This document shows positions 27,845 to 37,804 of a DNA stretch of 64,000 bases, in pieces (position 1 is the first letter of the stretch; the number at the start of each line of letters is the position of its first letter). Position numbers and translations under genes: made by a program. Source of the DNA: Bacillota bacterium (GTDB lineage: Bacteria > Bacillota > Clostridia > Lachnospirales > Lachnospiraceae); NCBI GenBank assembly GCA_023415475.1, contig JAEZKL010000059.1, positions 40,552 to 104,551 of the forward strand. Direction: 5' to 3'. Under the pieces are notes generated by a model that ran no database searches, was not told where the DNA came from, and saw only the letters and a program-made list of their open reading frames with translations.

Positions 27845-28711
27845 ATGCAGAAAATTGAGCTTTTAACCGTACTAAAAGAGATGCATAATATCTCAGGCTT
27901 CCGTATATCCATCCATGATACGAATATGCATGAGATTGCTGCCTATCCTCGCAATTTATCAAGCTTCTGTTCCCTGGTACAGCAAAATGAGGAAGTACGC
28001 AAAGGTTGTATTCAAAACGATGCAGCAGCTTTTAAAATCGTAAAAGACAAACAGGAGATCTATATCTATCGATGTAAATTCGGGCTTTACGAGGCAGTTG
28101 CTCCACTGTACCACTTTGGAGTGCTTTCCGGATATTTAATGATGGGTCAAACCTTAGATACGAAAGAAGACAGCAGAGCTTATGTTTTTGCTGAAGCATG
28201 TAAATATATAAAAGATAAGGAGTCCCTTAAGAAAGAAATTGATCTTATTCCTACCAGTTCAAAGGAACAGATCTTATCCTGTGTTTCAATTATGAATATT
28301 TGTGCGGAATACATCAGCTTAAGTAATAGACTTAATCTCACGGATAAAAATCTTGCACATGAGATTAAAAAGTATATCAATCAGAATTATGCCACAAGGA
28401 TCACCTTAGAATCTCTAAGCAACCGCTTTTTCTACAGCAAAACAACGATAATGAATGCCTTTAAGAGCTCCTACGGGATGTCTGTCAATCAATACCTCCA
28501 GGATACCCGGTTAAACCATGCGCTTCAATTACTGGAACAAGCGGATTATTCCATTCATTATATTTCTAAAGAATGCGGATTTTTGGACCAAAACTACTTT
28601 TCTAAGGTTTTCTCTAAAAAATACGGTGTAGCTCCAAGCAGCTATCAGAAGAACCAAATATGTTACTGTTCAGACCAAACCAAATATGTAAAGAATGAGT
28701 TCGATCAATGA
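27845..28711 (+). CDS. PocR-AraC family regulator
   Basis: This 288-residue regulator has an N-terminal PocR-like sensory domain (about residues 1-165, with the Cys-containing FCSLVQ and YRCKFGLYEAVAP segments). A C-terminal AraC double helix-turn-helix follows (about 180-280, with ITLESLSNRFFYSKTTIMNAFK and YISKECGFLDQNYFSKVF). PocR domains bind small ligands such as diols or hydrocarbon derivatives. The ATG at 27845 follows AAGGAGG; the frame opens at 27827. It is divergent from the kinase / nucleotidyltransferase / galE operon and is its likely regulator. Confidence 0.9.
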   Translation: MQKIELLTVLKEMHNISGFRISIHDTNMHEIAAYPRNLSSFCSLVQQNEEVRKGCIQNDAAAFKIVKDKQEIYIYRCKFGLYEAVAPLYHFGVLSGYLMMGQTLDTKEDSRAYVFAEACKYIKDKESLKKEIDLIPTSSKEQILSCVSIMNICAEYISLSNRLNLTDKNLAHEIKKYINQNYATRITLESLSNRFFYSKTTIMNAFKSSYGMSVNQYLQDTRLNHALQLLEQADYSIHYISKECGFLDQNYFSKVFSKKYGVAPSSYQKNQICYCSDQTKYVKNEFDQ

Positions 28712-28733
28712 TTTCAAATCTACGCTATATCGC

Positions 28734-28763
28734 TTGCTATTATCCAGTATTTGGGTTTATAAT
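28734..28763 (+). promoter_or_regulatory. Promoter of the MacB-like ABC operon
   Basis: TTGCTA and TATAAT are separated by 18 bases, 66 bases upstream of the ATPase start. The -10 box is perfect and the -35 box is partial. Confidence 0.5.
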
Positions 28764-28829
28764 TTTTATACCAATACAAGCTTAAGGATGAGGAATGGAT
28801 GATGAAAATGCGAAACGAGGGGTAGAACC

Positions 28830-29510
28830 ATGGAAATATTAAGATGTGAAGCCGTATCGAAACTCTATGACTTAGGACAGAATAGGGTGACCGCAATAAA
28901 GCAAATAGATTTAACCGTGGAAAAGGGAGAATTTATCGCCTTAACAGGGGCTTCCGGTTCCGGGAAATCAACTCTTCTCCATCTGATCGGCGGAGTCGAT
29001 AAACCCACCAATGGCAAAATCATGATTGAGGGTACGGATATTTCTAAATTGAATGCAGAGCAGGCAGCCATATTCAGACGCCGAAAAGTTGGACTGATCT
29101 ATCAGTTCAATAATTTGATTCCTACCTTGGATGTCAGGAAGAATATCATGCTACCCATGCTTCTAGACAAACGCAAACCGGATGAAGAGTTTTTCAATAA
29201 AATCGTAACCACTTTGGGGTTATCGGATAAACTGGATCATCTGCCAAGCCAATTATCCGGTGGACAACAGCAGAGGACGGCGATTGCCCGCTCGCTATTA
29301 TATCGGCCCGCAATCCTGTTAGCTGATGAGCCCACCGGTAATCTGGATCAGAAAAATTCCAGAGAGATTGTGGAATTACTGAAGCTTTCTAACCATAATC
29401 TACAGCAAACCATCCTACTTGTAACCCATGATGAGCGGATTGCATTAGAAGCAAATCGAATTATCACCATCGAAGATGGAAGCATTATTTCGGATAAGGT
29501 GGTGAAATAA
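28830..29510 (+). CDS. MacB/LolD-type ABC transporter ATPase
   Basis: This 226-residue ATPase belongs to the FtsE/LolD/MacB group that works with FtsX-fold permeases. Walker A is GASGSGKST, the signature is LSGGQQQR, Walker B is ILLADEPTGNLD and the switch histidine is in VTHDER. The ATG follows GAGGGGTAG. The stop overlaps the start of the permease gene (TAATG), so the two are translationally coupled. Such pairs often act on antimicrobial peptides or envelope lipoproteins in Firmicutes; the substrate here is not known. Confidence 0.94.
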   Translation: MEILRCEAVSKLYDLGQNRVTAIKQIDLTVEKGEFIALTGASGSGKSTLLHLIGGVDKPTNGKIMIEGTDISKLNAEQAAIFRRRKVGLIYQFNNLIPTLDVRKNIMLPMLLDKRKPDEEFFNKIVTTLGLSDKLDHLPSQLSGGQQQRTAIARSLLYRPAILLADEPTGNLDQKNSREIVELLKLSNHNLQQTILLVTHDERIALEANRIITIEDGSIISDKVVK

Positions 29511-31744
29511 TGAGGCTATGGAAGGAATATTCCTGGAATTATGTAAAAAACAATAAGGCTACCAGTATCTCCATTATGGTAGCTGCCTTTATCGCATCCC
29601 TACTGCTGTCCCTAATCTGTGGGGTGTTTTATAATATCTGGGTGGATGACGTTGAGCTGATTAAGCGAAAAGAAGGAAACTGGCACAGTAAGCTTATTGG
29701 GGATATCTCTGATCAGGATATTGAAAGGATCAAAAGCTATCCGAATATTGAAGAGGTTCTTCTGGAGAATGCTGAGGTCGGAGGAGCAAAGACCGCGATC
29801 CTGTTTTTTAGCCATCCCCGCAGTATCTATCATGATATGCCAAAGCTTGCAGAGCAAATCGGTCTTAACCCGGAGGCTGGAGCCTCCGATATCCAGTATC
29901 ATGATAAGCTGCTGGCACAGTATTTTATCTTTTCGCCGAAAGAAGGAAATAGTCCGCCACCGGTTCTGTTCATATATTTATTTACCCTGTTAACCTCTTG
30001 TCTTGCTCTAATTCTGATTATCCATAATGCCTTCGGCGTAGCTATGAATGGGAGATTACATCAGATGGGTATTTTGCAAAGTATCGGAGCGACTCCCAGA
30101 CAGATTCGTTTGGTTTTAACCAATGAAGGAGTGCTGCTTTCTTTTCTTCCTATTATAGCCGGTGTAGTTACAGGAGCAGGCTTGTGCTTTGCTTTTATGA
30201 AATTCGTCCAGAGTATTGTCCGCTCGGTAAGAGAACTTCCTTTAGCTTTTCATTATAGCCCTTTGGTTGCATTGGTATCACTGGCAGCTTCCTTTTTAAC
30301 GGTTCTATTCTGCGTAATACTTCCTGCAAGGAAGCTTAGCAGGATCAATCCGTTGGATGCAATACGATACGGGGGAGAACCTCCTGTCAAAAAGGTAAAA
30401 AGGTATCTTCTGGTATCCCGTTTACTTGGAATTGAAGGTGAATTGGCAAGAAAAGCCCTTTATTCAAGAAGAAAGGCTTACCGAACATCAGCTCTTTCCT
30501 TAACCATATCATTTTTAGTATTCAGCTCGTTTTTGAATTTTGAGACGATATCCGGTATCAGTACCAAGCGTACTCTTTTTGAACGCTACGAGGATGTTTG
30601 GGATTTGATCGTTTGTGTAAACAACATTGAAAATAATCAGAATGAGCTATTATCAAATATTCGAAATATTCCCGGTGTGGAGAACTGTATCTCTTATCAA
30701 AAAGCAACCGCTTTTACGAAGCTGTCAAGGGAGGTACTTAGCGATGAGCTCTTATCCCTTGGCGGATTGGAAGGGCTTAAAGATACGAATGTCCAGAAGA
30801 TGAGCGAATATTATCTGGTGGAGGTACCATTACTTGCCCTGGATGAAGACAGCTTCAGGGAATACTGCACTGACGCAAATATAGAAGAAAGCCTCTTTAC
30901 TACAGGAACACAGACCGGTACGATTGCATTGAATACAATATGGGATAATACTACCAGTAACAGACGAAACAGGAAGATGATCCCCTTTATCAAAGCTGAC
31001 CAATATAAGGATTTTAAGCTTTGGAAGGACATCAGGGATATTTCGCAGGAGCAGAGTACTATCTTAACAAATATAATTGCCACATCAGATCATTTCCCTA
31101 AAATCAAAGAAGATTTTCCCAATTTTTCGTTGCTGCAGATTATGCCGGAGAGCACATATCAAATCATCGATACGGACTATAAGAGTAATGACTGCTTCTT
31201 TACAATATTAGCTGAATCAGAGGAGTGTATTACAGATATTAATAACAGGCTACTGAAGCTTCTGGATCATCAGTATGAATACACCTTGAAGAACAGATTA
31301 GAATCACAAATGTCTGATGCAATATTTCGTAATGCATATAAGCTTGTAATAGGGGGCCTTGCCGGTTTATTGGCCTGCATCGGTCTGGCCAACGTATTTT
31401 CAAACACCCTGGGACACCTTCACCAAAGAAAGAGGGAATTTGCCAGATTAATAACAGTCGGTCTTTCACCCCGTGGATTAATTAAAGTTCTGATTATGGA
31501 AGCCCTCGTTGTAGGACTGAAGCCTATCCTGTTTAGTCTGCTGGTCAATATACCTTTGATTGTATTGGCATTAAACATAAGTCTCATCTATCCTGCAGAA
31601 TTCCTTCAACAGATGCCTATTATACCAATCGCTCTATTTGCCGGTGTGATAATGGCATGTGTAGGATTTGCCTATCTAATAGGCGGCAGAATTATTTATA
31701 AGTCTGATATGATCGAGGCTTTAAAGAATGAGACTTTAATATAG
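29510..31744 (+). CDS. FtsX-fold ABC permease
   Basis: This 744-residue permease has an N-terminal helix (about 16-38), an extracytoplasmic segment, and then an FtsX domain (about 150-275, with LHQMGILQSIGATPRQIR). After a further helix near 323-342 there is a large extracellular domain of about 270 residues, and a second FtsX domain closes the protein (about 620-740, with HQRKREFARLITVGLSPRG). That two-FtsX layout is seen in MacB-like and Bce-like exporters of Firmicutes. It is coupled to the ATPase gene upstream. No two-component genes of the BceRS type adjoin it. Confidence 0.9.
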   Translation: MRLWKEYSWNYVKNNKATSISIMVAAFIASLLLSLICGVFYNIWVDDVELIKRKEGNWHSKLIGDISDQDIERIKSYPNIEEVLLENAEVGGAKTAILFFSHPRSIYHDMPKLAEQIGLNPEAGASDIQYHDKLLAQYFIFSPKEGNSPPPVLFIYLFTLLTSCLALILIIHNAFGVAMNGRLHQMGILQSIGATPRQIRLVLTNEGVLLSFLPIIAGVVTGAGLCFAFMKFVQSIVRSVRELPLAFHYSPLVALVSLAASFLTVLFCVILPARKLSRINPLDAIRYGGEPPVKKVKRYLLVSRLLGIEGELARKALYSRRKAYRTSALSLTISFLVFSSFLNFETISGISTKRTLFERYEDVWDLIVCVNNIENNQNELLSNIRNIPGVENCISYQKATAFTKLSREVLSDELLSLGGLEGLKDTNVQKMSEYYLVEVPLLALDEDSFREYCTDANIEESLFTTGTQTGTIALNTIWDNTTSNRRNRKMIPFIKADQYKDFKLWKDIRDISQEQSTILTNIIATSDHFPKIKEDFPNFSLLQIMPESTYQIIDTDYKSNDCFFTILAESEECITDINNRLLKLLDHQYEYTLKNRLESQMSDAIFRNAYKLVIGGLAGLLACIGLANVFSNTLGHLHQRKREFARLITVGLSPRGLIKVLIMEALVVGLKPILFSLLVNIPLIVLALNISLIYPAEFLQQMPIIPIALFAGVIMACVGFAYLIGGRIIYKSDMIEALKNETLI

Positions 31745-31760
31745 TCTTATATAAGTAACA

Positions 31761-31804
31761 GAAACCGCCCATGGGCCGACTTCGGACCACGAGCGGTTTC
31801 TTTC
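31761..31804 (+). terminator. Terminator of the MacB-like ABC operon
   Basis: GAAACCGC pairs with GCGGTTTC around a structured loop and is followed by TTTCC. It lies 17 bases after the permease stop. Confidence 0.7.
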
Positions 31805-31926
31805 CTATCCCACTCTTAAGAATTGCTTTCCTGAAGCAGAATCCTCATAGTGGATGCTTCCTTACACGAACTATTTTCAGCAACCGTCATATAATAGTTA
31901 CTGATTAATCCTTCCCGAGGTGCTAC

Positions 31927-33201
31927 ATGGTAATCCATACAGTACAACCGGATGAGACAATTTACTCCATCGCAGACAAGTATGGCATATCAGCAGATAA
32001 GCTGATCTTCTATAATCAGATCGAAGATCCCAACAGACTGGTTGTCGGAGAAAGCCTCTCCGTTTTCTTTCCAAGGGAAACCTATGTCGTTAAGGAAGGG
32101 GATACTCTGGAAAGCATTGCTGCCTCTTTCGACGTCTCTGTACTGCAGCTGCTACGTAATAATCCTCCGCTTTCTGACAGATTAAATATTTATCCAGGGG
32201 AAGAGATTATCATCAGTTTTACTGACGAGAAATCCATGGCGCTTTCGGTCAACGGATATACTTTCCCTTTTACTAATATTGATATTATCCGAAAGTCCTT
32301 GCTCTACCTTACCTATCTTACCATCTTCTACTATAGGATAACGGAGGAAGGAGATATCGTCAATATTGATGACCAGGAATTGATTGATATTGCAAAGGTC
32401 TATGGTGTAGCACCTATCATGCTAATATCCACTCTTTCGGATGCCGGAGAAGCTGATGTGGAAGCCGCTCATAGTATACTTACGAGCGAGGACAAACAAG
32501 AGCATTTAATTAATAATGTCTTGGACAATATGAGGGCAAAGGGCTATTACGGAATTAATATTGACATGCAGAATATTCTGCCGGAAGACAGACTGTTGTT
32601 CGTAGATTTCATAGCAAATATATCCTATCGGTTAAGACAAGAAGGATATTACAGCCTTATAACCCTGACCCCGCATACCTTTCCATCAGGATTTAATATC
32701 CTGTATCAGGGGCCCGAGTATGCCGCTCTTGGCCAGTTAACCGACAGCACCATGCTGCTATCCTATGAATGGGGTCATGCACATAGCCCCCAGCCTGCTC
32801 TGCCTTTAGCGGATGTAAGGGCTTTTCTGGATTATACCATATCGCAAGTCCCCGCTGAGAGAATCAATATCGGAATTCCTACTATTGGCTATATCTGGCA
32901 GCTCCCTTTTACTCCTGGTATTTCCATCGCCTATTCTATTACCAATAATTCCGCTATTACCTTAGCAGATGAGACCGGAGTTATCATCCAGCGTGATGCA
33001 GCTTCGGAAGCTCCTTACTTTAGTTATTCTGATGGTATTTCGTATATCGTATGGTTCCGTGATGGCAGAAGTATAGCAGCTCTCATAGATATCGTTGAAG
33101 AATACGGTCTTGAAGGAATTGGTATCTGGAATGTTATGCAGTTCCCCGCCGAGTTAATGTTAATGATTAATGCACGTTTTGAGATAAGAAAAGTCGAATA
33201 A
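31927..33201 (+). CDS. SleL/YaaH-like LysM-GH18 protein, catalytic Glu replaced
   Basis: This 424-residue protein has two LysM domains (about 2-47 and 52-96) and a GH18 barrel (about 105-420). That is the layout of the spore-cortex fragment hydrolases SleL and YaaH. LysM binds cortex or cell-wall glycan. In active relatives the barrel motif reads GVNIDFE; here it reads GINIDMQ, so the acid/base glutamate is Gln215. Catalysis by the usual route should be lost. There is no signal peptide, as in SleL, which fits a spore-coat protein made in the mother cell. The ATG follows GAGGTG. It may be a binding or structural protein. A deacetylase gene and spoIID follow. Confidence 0.85.
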   Translation: MVIHTVQPDETIYSIADKYGISADKLIFYNQIEDPNRLVVGESLSVFFPRETYVVKEGDTLESIAASFDVSVLQLLRNNPPLSDRLNIYPGEEIIISFTDEKSMALSVNGYTFPFTNIDIIRKSLLYLTYLTIFYYRITEEGDIVNIDDQELIDIAKVYGVAPIMLISTLSDAGEADVEAAHSILTSEDKQEHLINNVLDNMRAKGYYGINIDMQNILPEDRLLFVDFIANISYRLRQEGYYSLITLTPHTFPSGFNILYQGPEYAALGQLTDSTMLLSYEWGHAHSPQPALPLADVRAFLDYTISQVPAERINIGIPTIGYIWQLPFTPGISIAYSITNNSAITLADETGVIIQRDAASEAPYFSYSDGISYIVWFRDGRSIAALIDIVEEYGLEGIGIWNVMQFPAELMLMINARFEIRKVE

Positions 33202-33275
33202 AAGCGAATACGTATAACACCTGAATTAACACCGGTCCAGCTATTGCACTTCCTATCGATTTGGATTATCATAAT

Positions 33276-33310
33276 ACAATAGAAAGCAAACTTCGCGGAC
33301 TTTCTATTGT
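33276..33310 (+). terminator. Strong hairpin after the LysM-GH18 gene
   Basis: ACAATAGAAAG pairs perfectly with CTTTCTATTGT around a 13-base loop. No T-run follows, so its role as a terminator is uncertain; it could instead be a processing or attenuating hairpin before the deacetylase gene. Confidence 0.45.
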
Positions 33311-33369
33311 CATGAATGCTAGAATGTCATTTGATGGCAGAGAATACTTATCCTATAGGAGGACAATAT

Positions 33370-34209
33370 ATGAGGAGCTTATTTATGAGATTTCCGGGCT
33401 ATAAGGCGAAAGCCCTGACACTAAGCTATGATGACGGTGTGGAACAGGATATAAGGCTAATATCCATTTTAAATAAACACGGCATTAAGTGCACCTTTAA
33501 TATCAATTCCGGTTTATTCTCGCCTGAGGGCACTGTATTTAACAAGGGGCAGATTCATCGCAGATTATCCGAAAAGGATGCCATAGAATTATATAAAGAC
33601 TCGGGGCATGAGGTCGCGGTTCACGGATTGACCCATCCTTTTCTTGAGCAATTGCCCTCCAACATAGCAGCCAATGAGATAATCCAGGATAGGAAGAATC
33701 TGGAGCGTTTATACGGTACTATTATAAGAGGTATGGCTTACCCTTTCGGAACCTTTAGTGACGAAGTAGTCGCAGTTTTAAAGGACGCCGGTATCGCCTA
33801 CTCCAGAACCGTAATGGACACGGAGGATTTTAAGCTGCCCACCGACTGGCTCAGACTCCCTGCTACCTGCCATCACAAAAATCCGAAGCTTCATTCTCTT
33901 ACTGACCGCTTCTTAACACAGTCTCCTAAGTTTGCGCCCTGGTTATTCTATCTCTGGGGGCACAGCTATGAGTTTGAAGCCGATGATAACTGGAATGTGA
34001 TTGAGGAATTCTCAGAGAAAATCGGAGGCAAAGAAGACATTTGGTATGCGACTAATATCGAGATTTATGATTATATCGAGGCCTACCACAGACTAATATT
34101 CAGTGTGGAGGTTTCTATGGTCCATAATCCGACTGCTCTGACTTTATTTTTTGAATATAACAATCAGTCCTATGCAATTACATCCGGCGACACGATTCGG
34201 TTAGCATAA
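33370..34209 (+). CDS. Polysaccharide deacetylase family protein
   Basis: This 279-residue protein has a NodB-like carbohydrate esterase 4 domain. The metal-binding motifs are LSYDDG (paired aspartates) and HGLTHPF (HxxxH), and AYPFGTFSD is the third conserved segment. No signal peptide is present, so it may act in the cytosol or on the spore. The frame opens at 33316, but AGGAGG lies just before the ATG at 33370. The C-terminal 50 residues are an added beta-rich tail outside the NodB fold. Substrate could be peptidoglycan or another N-acetylated glycan. Confidence 0.87.
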   Translation: MRSLFMRFPGYKAKALTLSYDDGVEQDIRLISILNKHGIKCTFNINSGLFSPEGTVFNKGQIHRRLSEKDAIELYKDSGHEVAVHGLTHPFLEQLPSNIAANEIIQDRKNLERLYGTIIRGMAYPFGTFSDEVVAVLKDAGIAYSRTVMDTEDFKLPTDWLRLPATCHHKNPKLHSLTDRFLTQSPKFAPWLFYLWGHSYEFEADDNWNVIEEFSEKIGGKEDIWYATNIEIYDYIEAYHRLIFSVEVSMVHNPTALTLFFEYNNQSYAITSGDTIRLA

Positions 34210-34300
34210 GTATCGTAAAAATCATTCTTAACATAAACCTCATTAATTTTAATATAATGTAATGATACGATGAGTTAAAATGTTGAGAATGGAGTAATTT

Positions 34301-35260
34301 ATGAAAAAAATCTTAATGAAAACCGTTATTGTGAGCCTGCTGGTCCTGGTTCTGCCCTTTTTGCTGACACTTCTCTTCACTCACGATGAGAGTGATGCAT
34401 CTCTGGAGACAACGGATTTTACAATATATTATGAAGTAAATGCTTCAAAGGAAAAGCTATCCTTCGATCAATATCTGATTGGAGTGATTGCTGCCAATAT
34501 GTCCGCAGGCTATCATATCGAAGCTCTGAAGGCTCAGGCAGTAATAGCCCGGACCTATGCTTTATATAATATCGCTTTATTAACAAAGGAGGATCCGGGC
34601 AAAGACAGCTTCACAACCTCCGAGCTTGGATTATCTTATATCAGCCTTGATAAGCTAAAGGAATTCTGGGGAGATGAGAACTACAATACCTATTTCGCCA
34701 AGCTGGAGAATGCTGTTAATGGGACGAAGGATGAGGTTATTCTTTATGAAGAGGATCTGATTCTGCCAGTATTTTTTGACACCGGTTCCGGTTATACCCG
34801 TAATGCCGAAGAGGCTTGGGGTATCTTCATCCCTTATCTTGTCAGTGTTTCAAGTAAACAGGATGTTACCTCAACCAATTATCTCTCCATTGATGAATTC
34901 GAAGTGAATGAGCTCATTGACTTGCTTGAGAAGTACTTTCCGAATCTTGCTCTAAATGAAGATACCTTCTTTCAGGAAGTAAAGGTAGCCTCCAGGGACA
35001 GTGCAGGTTATGTAACACAAATAAACCTTGGCAGTCTTACCGTCTCCGGTGAAGAATTTGCCAAGGTCCTTGGATTAGCTTCCAATCATTTTTATATTGA
35101 AGAATATGAAGGGCAGGCTCGTATCATCTGCAATGGCTGCGGCCACGGTATCGGCTTAAGCCAATACGGAGCCAATGCTATGGCAGAAGAGGATACCTCC
35201 TATACCGATATCTTAAAATATTATTATTCAGGAACTAAAATTACCGATTTGTCCGATTAA
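34301..35260 (+). CDS. spoIID: SpoIID/LytB-domain protein, stage II sporulation
   Basis: This 319-residue protein has one N-terminal membrane anchor (about 7-27) and a SpoIID domain. SpoIID is a lytic transglycosylase that works with SpoIIP and SpoIIM during engulfment. The catalytic glutamate lies in HIEALKAQAV, and the C-terminal GCGHGIGLSQYGA is a hallmark of the family. The segment usually reading as a His/Ser stretch reads FDTGSGYT here, a small departure. The start follows GGAGTAA. Its presence supports a spore former. It is convergent with the transglutaminase gene, with a gap of one base. Confidence 0.9.
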   Translation: MKKILMKTVIVSLLVLVLPFLLTLLFTHDESDASLETTDFTIYYEVNASKEKLSFDQYLIGVIAANMSAGYHIEALKAQAVIARTYALYNIALLTKEDPGKDSFTTSELGLSYISLDKLKEFWGDENYNTYFAKLENAVNGTKDEVILYEEDLILPVFFDTGSGYTRNAEEAWGIFIPYLVSVSSKQDVTSTNYLSIDEFEVNELIDLLEKYFPNLALNEDTFFQEVKVASRDSAGYVTQINLGSLTVSGEEFAKVLGLASNHFYIEEYEGQARIICNGCGHGIGLSQYGANAMAEEDTSYTDILKYYYSGTKITDLSD

Positions 35261-35261
35261 G

Positions 35262-37679
35262 TCATGCGTTACGAATCTTCATAAGGAAGATATATTCCTC
35301 CAGCCATAGCTTAATACTCGGCTGCTCTTCCTTACGCTTTAGCACTAGGCCATTCTGGTATAGGACAACCTTGCTTAGATCTTCCTCGGACACAAGCTCC
35401 TCTGCATACCGATATCGCATGAAGACGTTTGCTACATCATAGAAGGTAATTCGATCATAATGGAAATGATCCTTCACTCTATGTGCCAACATAAGTATTG
35501 TCTCCTGTTCCTCCATTTGAAAGCCCTCTTTCTTCAGTATTTCGAGAACTTTCAGAAACATAAGATACATCTTTCTACCAGTATCTGCTTTATTATAATC
35601 CTTTCGATAACGGTACTTCAACACATTATAATACGTTATGATAATGATTAGTAGGATCAGTACTGCTCCTACGGTTACTAAAATTCCTGTCAGAACTTCA
35701 TTGGTGGACTTCTTTTCCGCTATCTCCGGCATAACAAAGCCTCCATTGTACGGTATATATCCCTCCGGTATTTCACCCTCGTAATGTCCGGGATCGACTT
35801 GACCTATCTCTTCTGTTTCCTTCTCATCGATCCAGGTAGTATATCTGGTACTGATAAAAGGTGATGTTGCCTCAAATGGAATCCATCCGACACCTTCAAT
35901 ATAAGCTTCCGCCCACGCATGGGCCTGGCTATTCTTAATCGGATACATACTATTTTCATCCTGATATTCGAACTTGGCTACAAAGCCCTCCAGATACCGC
36001 ATCGGAACTCCGATGCATCTGCCTAATACTGCCATTGCCGTTGCATAGGAGGTACAATACCCCGCCTTGCCTTCAAAGAGGAAGTAATCCACAAAATCCT
36101 TTCCCTCCGGAGGATTTGTTGGGGATAGACTATAGGTATAGGTTTGCAGGTATGCTTCTATCGCCTTGAGCTTATCATAGGTTGTATCATAGTCCGCAGT
36201 GATATCCTCTGCTAACTCCTTAACTCTAACCGGCAGCTCCTCCGGTAGCATCGTATACTTCTCCTTAATCAGCTTCGCTCTCTCTCCGAATAGCTCATAG
36301 AAATCCCACCTATTGATAAAGCTGTTCGAATTATCATGCATTAAAGTATTGTTCTCCAGCCACTCAAAGGAATCCAGCTTTACACTTTGTGCTGTGTCAT
36401 AAGAGAAGGTATCTGCCTCCTCCAGCATTTTCACAAATTCTTCTCCTTTCAGATTCATCTCAAAGAAGACACCTTCATAGGTTGTACCCCTGCCCTTTGG
36501 CTTCTCGAAGGTTATGTTCGAGGGCGCCGCCTGTGGAAAGGTTGAATCCGAGAGTAAGTTAAACCAGCTGGTCTTTAACGGGTAGAAGAAGGTCTTCGTC
36601 TTGATGTTATCGTATTGTACCTTCACGGTAACACGTTCAACGTAACGATTATTTTCCAGTTTCTCCAAATCTTGTCTTGAAAGTGCATATGCTAATTCCA
36701 GATAATCAAGCTTATACTCCTGTTCCTCAGTCAAATAATCCGTACGACTCTTCTCCCAGCTATATCCGGTATAGATATCACTGACCGAACCAATCAGATA
36801 GACTGCCCTGTTACGCACGGAACCACTGAATCTCATGGCAACCTTCTCATCCTTAATCAGGTTCCCATTATCATTTGCCAGCTTACCGTTTTCTTCGGAG
36901 TATCCGGTAAGACTGATGAAAAATTCATTGGAATGCTTTCTCATATAATAATCCAGATCCGTGCTCCAGCGTTCAATCTGATCCTTAACATTTTCATAGA
37001 AATTACGAACCGTCGTCCATTGCAGCGGTTCCTCCTTCGAAGGCATTGCAACGGCAAGCACCGCAAGCAGAAGGCAAATCGGTGCCAGATAGAGAATACT
37101 TTCCTTCTTCTCCTGCTTTCCCACTTTACGGGCATAGATGATGCCATAGCACTCTAATATATTAGATAAAATGTAAAAGAGGCAGATACCGACTACCACC
37201 TTACCGATGTTAATTTTGTTAACACACAGAAGCACTAAGGCTGCTATTACAACGACGGCCAGAGAGATTTTGAGTAGTTGTGTCCTCGTCAGCAGGAAGA
37301 AGATGATTACTCCCAATATACAAATCAAAAAAATCGTAATGTTCGAGAATTTAGCCTGATAGAGCTCCTCTGAGCCATTATAAGTAGCGATCCACTGCGC
37401 GTACTCTCCGACCCATTTCACGGGATTGAATTTTCTAACCCAGAAGATTAAAGCAAGTATTGGAATAATACTGGCCAGAACAAGGTATGTAACCGTATTT
37501 TTCTTATTTAAATCAAATAGAAAGACACCAAGTGCCGGGAGAAATGAAAAAAAAGCGCATAAAAAGACCGCTACCCGAAGTTCAAAGTATTGATTGATTA
37601 CCAATGCCAATGCCCAGCTTAAGGTCATGCTTAGCAACGTTCGATATACCTGATATAGCTTTTCTCTGTCTTGAAACAT
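35262..37679 (-). CDS. Transglutaminase-like membrane protein (TgpA family)
   Basis: This 805-residue protein has about seven N-terminal helices (first 210 residues), then an extracytoplasmic part with a transglutaminase-like protease domain. The catalytic cysteine is in GYCTSYATA and the histidine in QAHAWAEAY, followed by GWIPFEATSPF. One more helix lies near residue 660, followed by a C-terminal cytoplasmic DUF4129-like tail. This is the usual partner of MoxR and DUF58 proteins, which are encoded upstream. The start follows GGGGAGG. The 201-base gap before it holds a structured repeat, which is unusual in an otherwise tight operon. Confidence 0.9.
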   Translation of the reverse strand: MFQDREKLYQVYRTLLSMTLSWALALVINQYFELRVAVFLCAFFSFLPALGVFLFDLNKKNTVTYLVLASIIPILALIFWVRKFNPVKWVGEYAQWIATYNGSEELYQAKFSNITIFLICILGVIIFFLLTRTQLLKISLAVVVIAALVLLCVNKINIGKVVVGICLFYILSNILECYGIIYARKVGKQEKKESILYLAPICLLLAVLAVAMPSKEEPLQWTTVRNFYENVKDQIERWSTDLDYYMRKHSNEFFISLTGYSEENGKLANDNGNLIKDEKVAMRFSGSVRNRAVYLIGSVSDIYTGYSWEKSRTDYLTEEQEYKLDYLELAYALSRQDLEKLENNRYVERVTVKVQYDNIKTKTFFYPLKTSWFNLLSDSTFPQAAPSNITFEKPKGRGTTYEGVFFEMNLKGEEFVKMLEEADTFSYDTAQSVKLDSFEWLENNTLMHDNSNSFINRWDFYELFGERAKLIKEKYTMLPEELPVRVKELAEDITADYDTTYDKLKAIEAYLQTYTYSLSPTNPPEGKDFVDYFLFEGKAGYCTSYATAMAVLGRCIGVPMRYLEGFVAKFEYQDENSMYPIKNSQAHAWAEAYIEGVGWIPFEATSPFISTRYTTWIDEKETEEIGQVDPGHYEGEIPEGYIPYNGGFVMPEIAEKKSTNEVLTGILVTVGAVLILLIIIITYYNVLKYRYRKDYNKADTGRKMYLMFLKVLEILKKEGFQMEEQETILMLAHRVKDHFHYDRITFYDVANVFMRYRYAEELVSEEDLSKVVLYQNGLVLKRKEEQPSIKLWLEEYIFLMKIRNA

Positions 37680-37804
37680 AAAAGCCTCCCCAGTTTATAA
37701 TTCAAGTCCCAAGTGAATTATGTATTTTGATAATTCACATTAACCTAACATGCCTACCCTTTGAATTAGTTTGTGCCGAGGAAGACGCAGGCACAACCTG
37801 GAAA

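Noticed and set aside
33276..33310. Membership of the post-LysM hairpin in the three-hairpin repeat family
   Set aside because: Its loop contains AACTTCGC like copy A, but the flanks and the other stems do not match, so the likeness may be chance.
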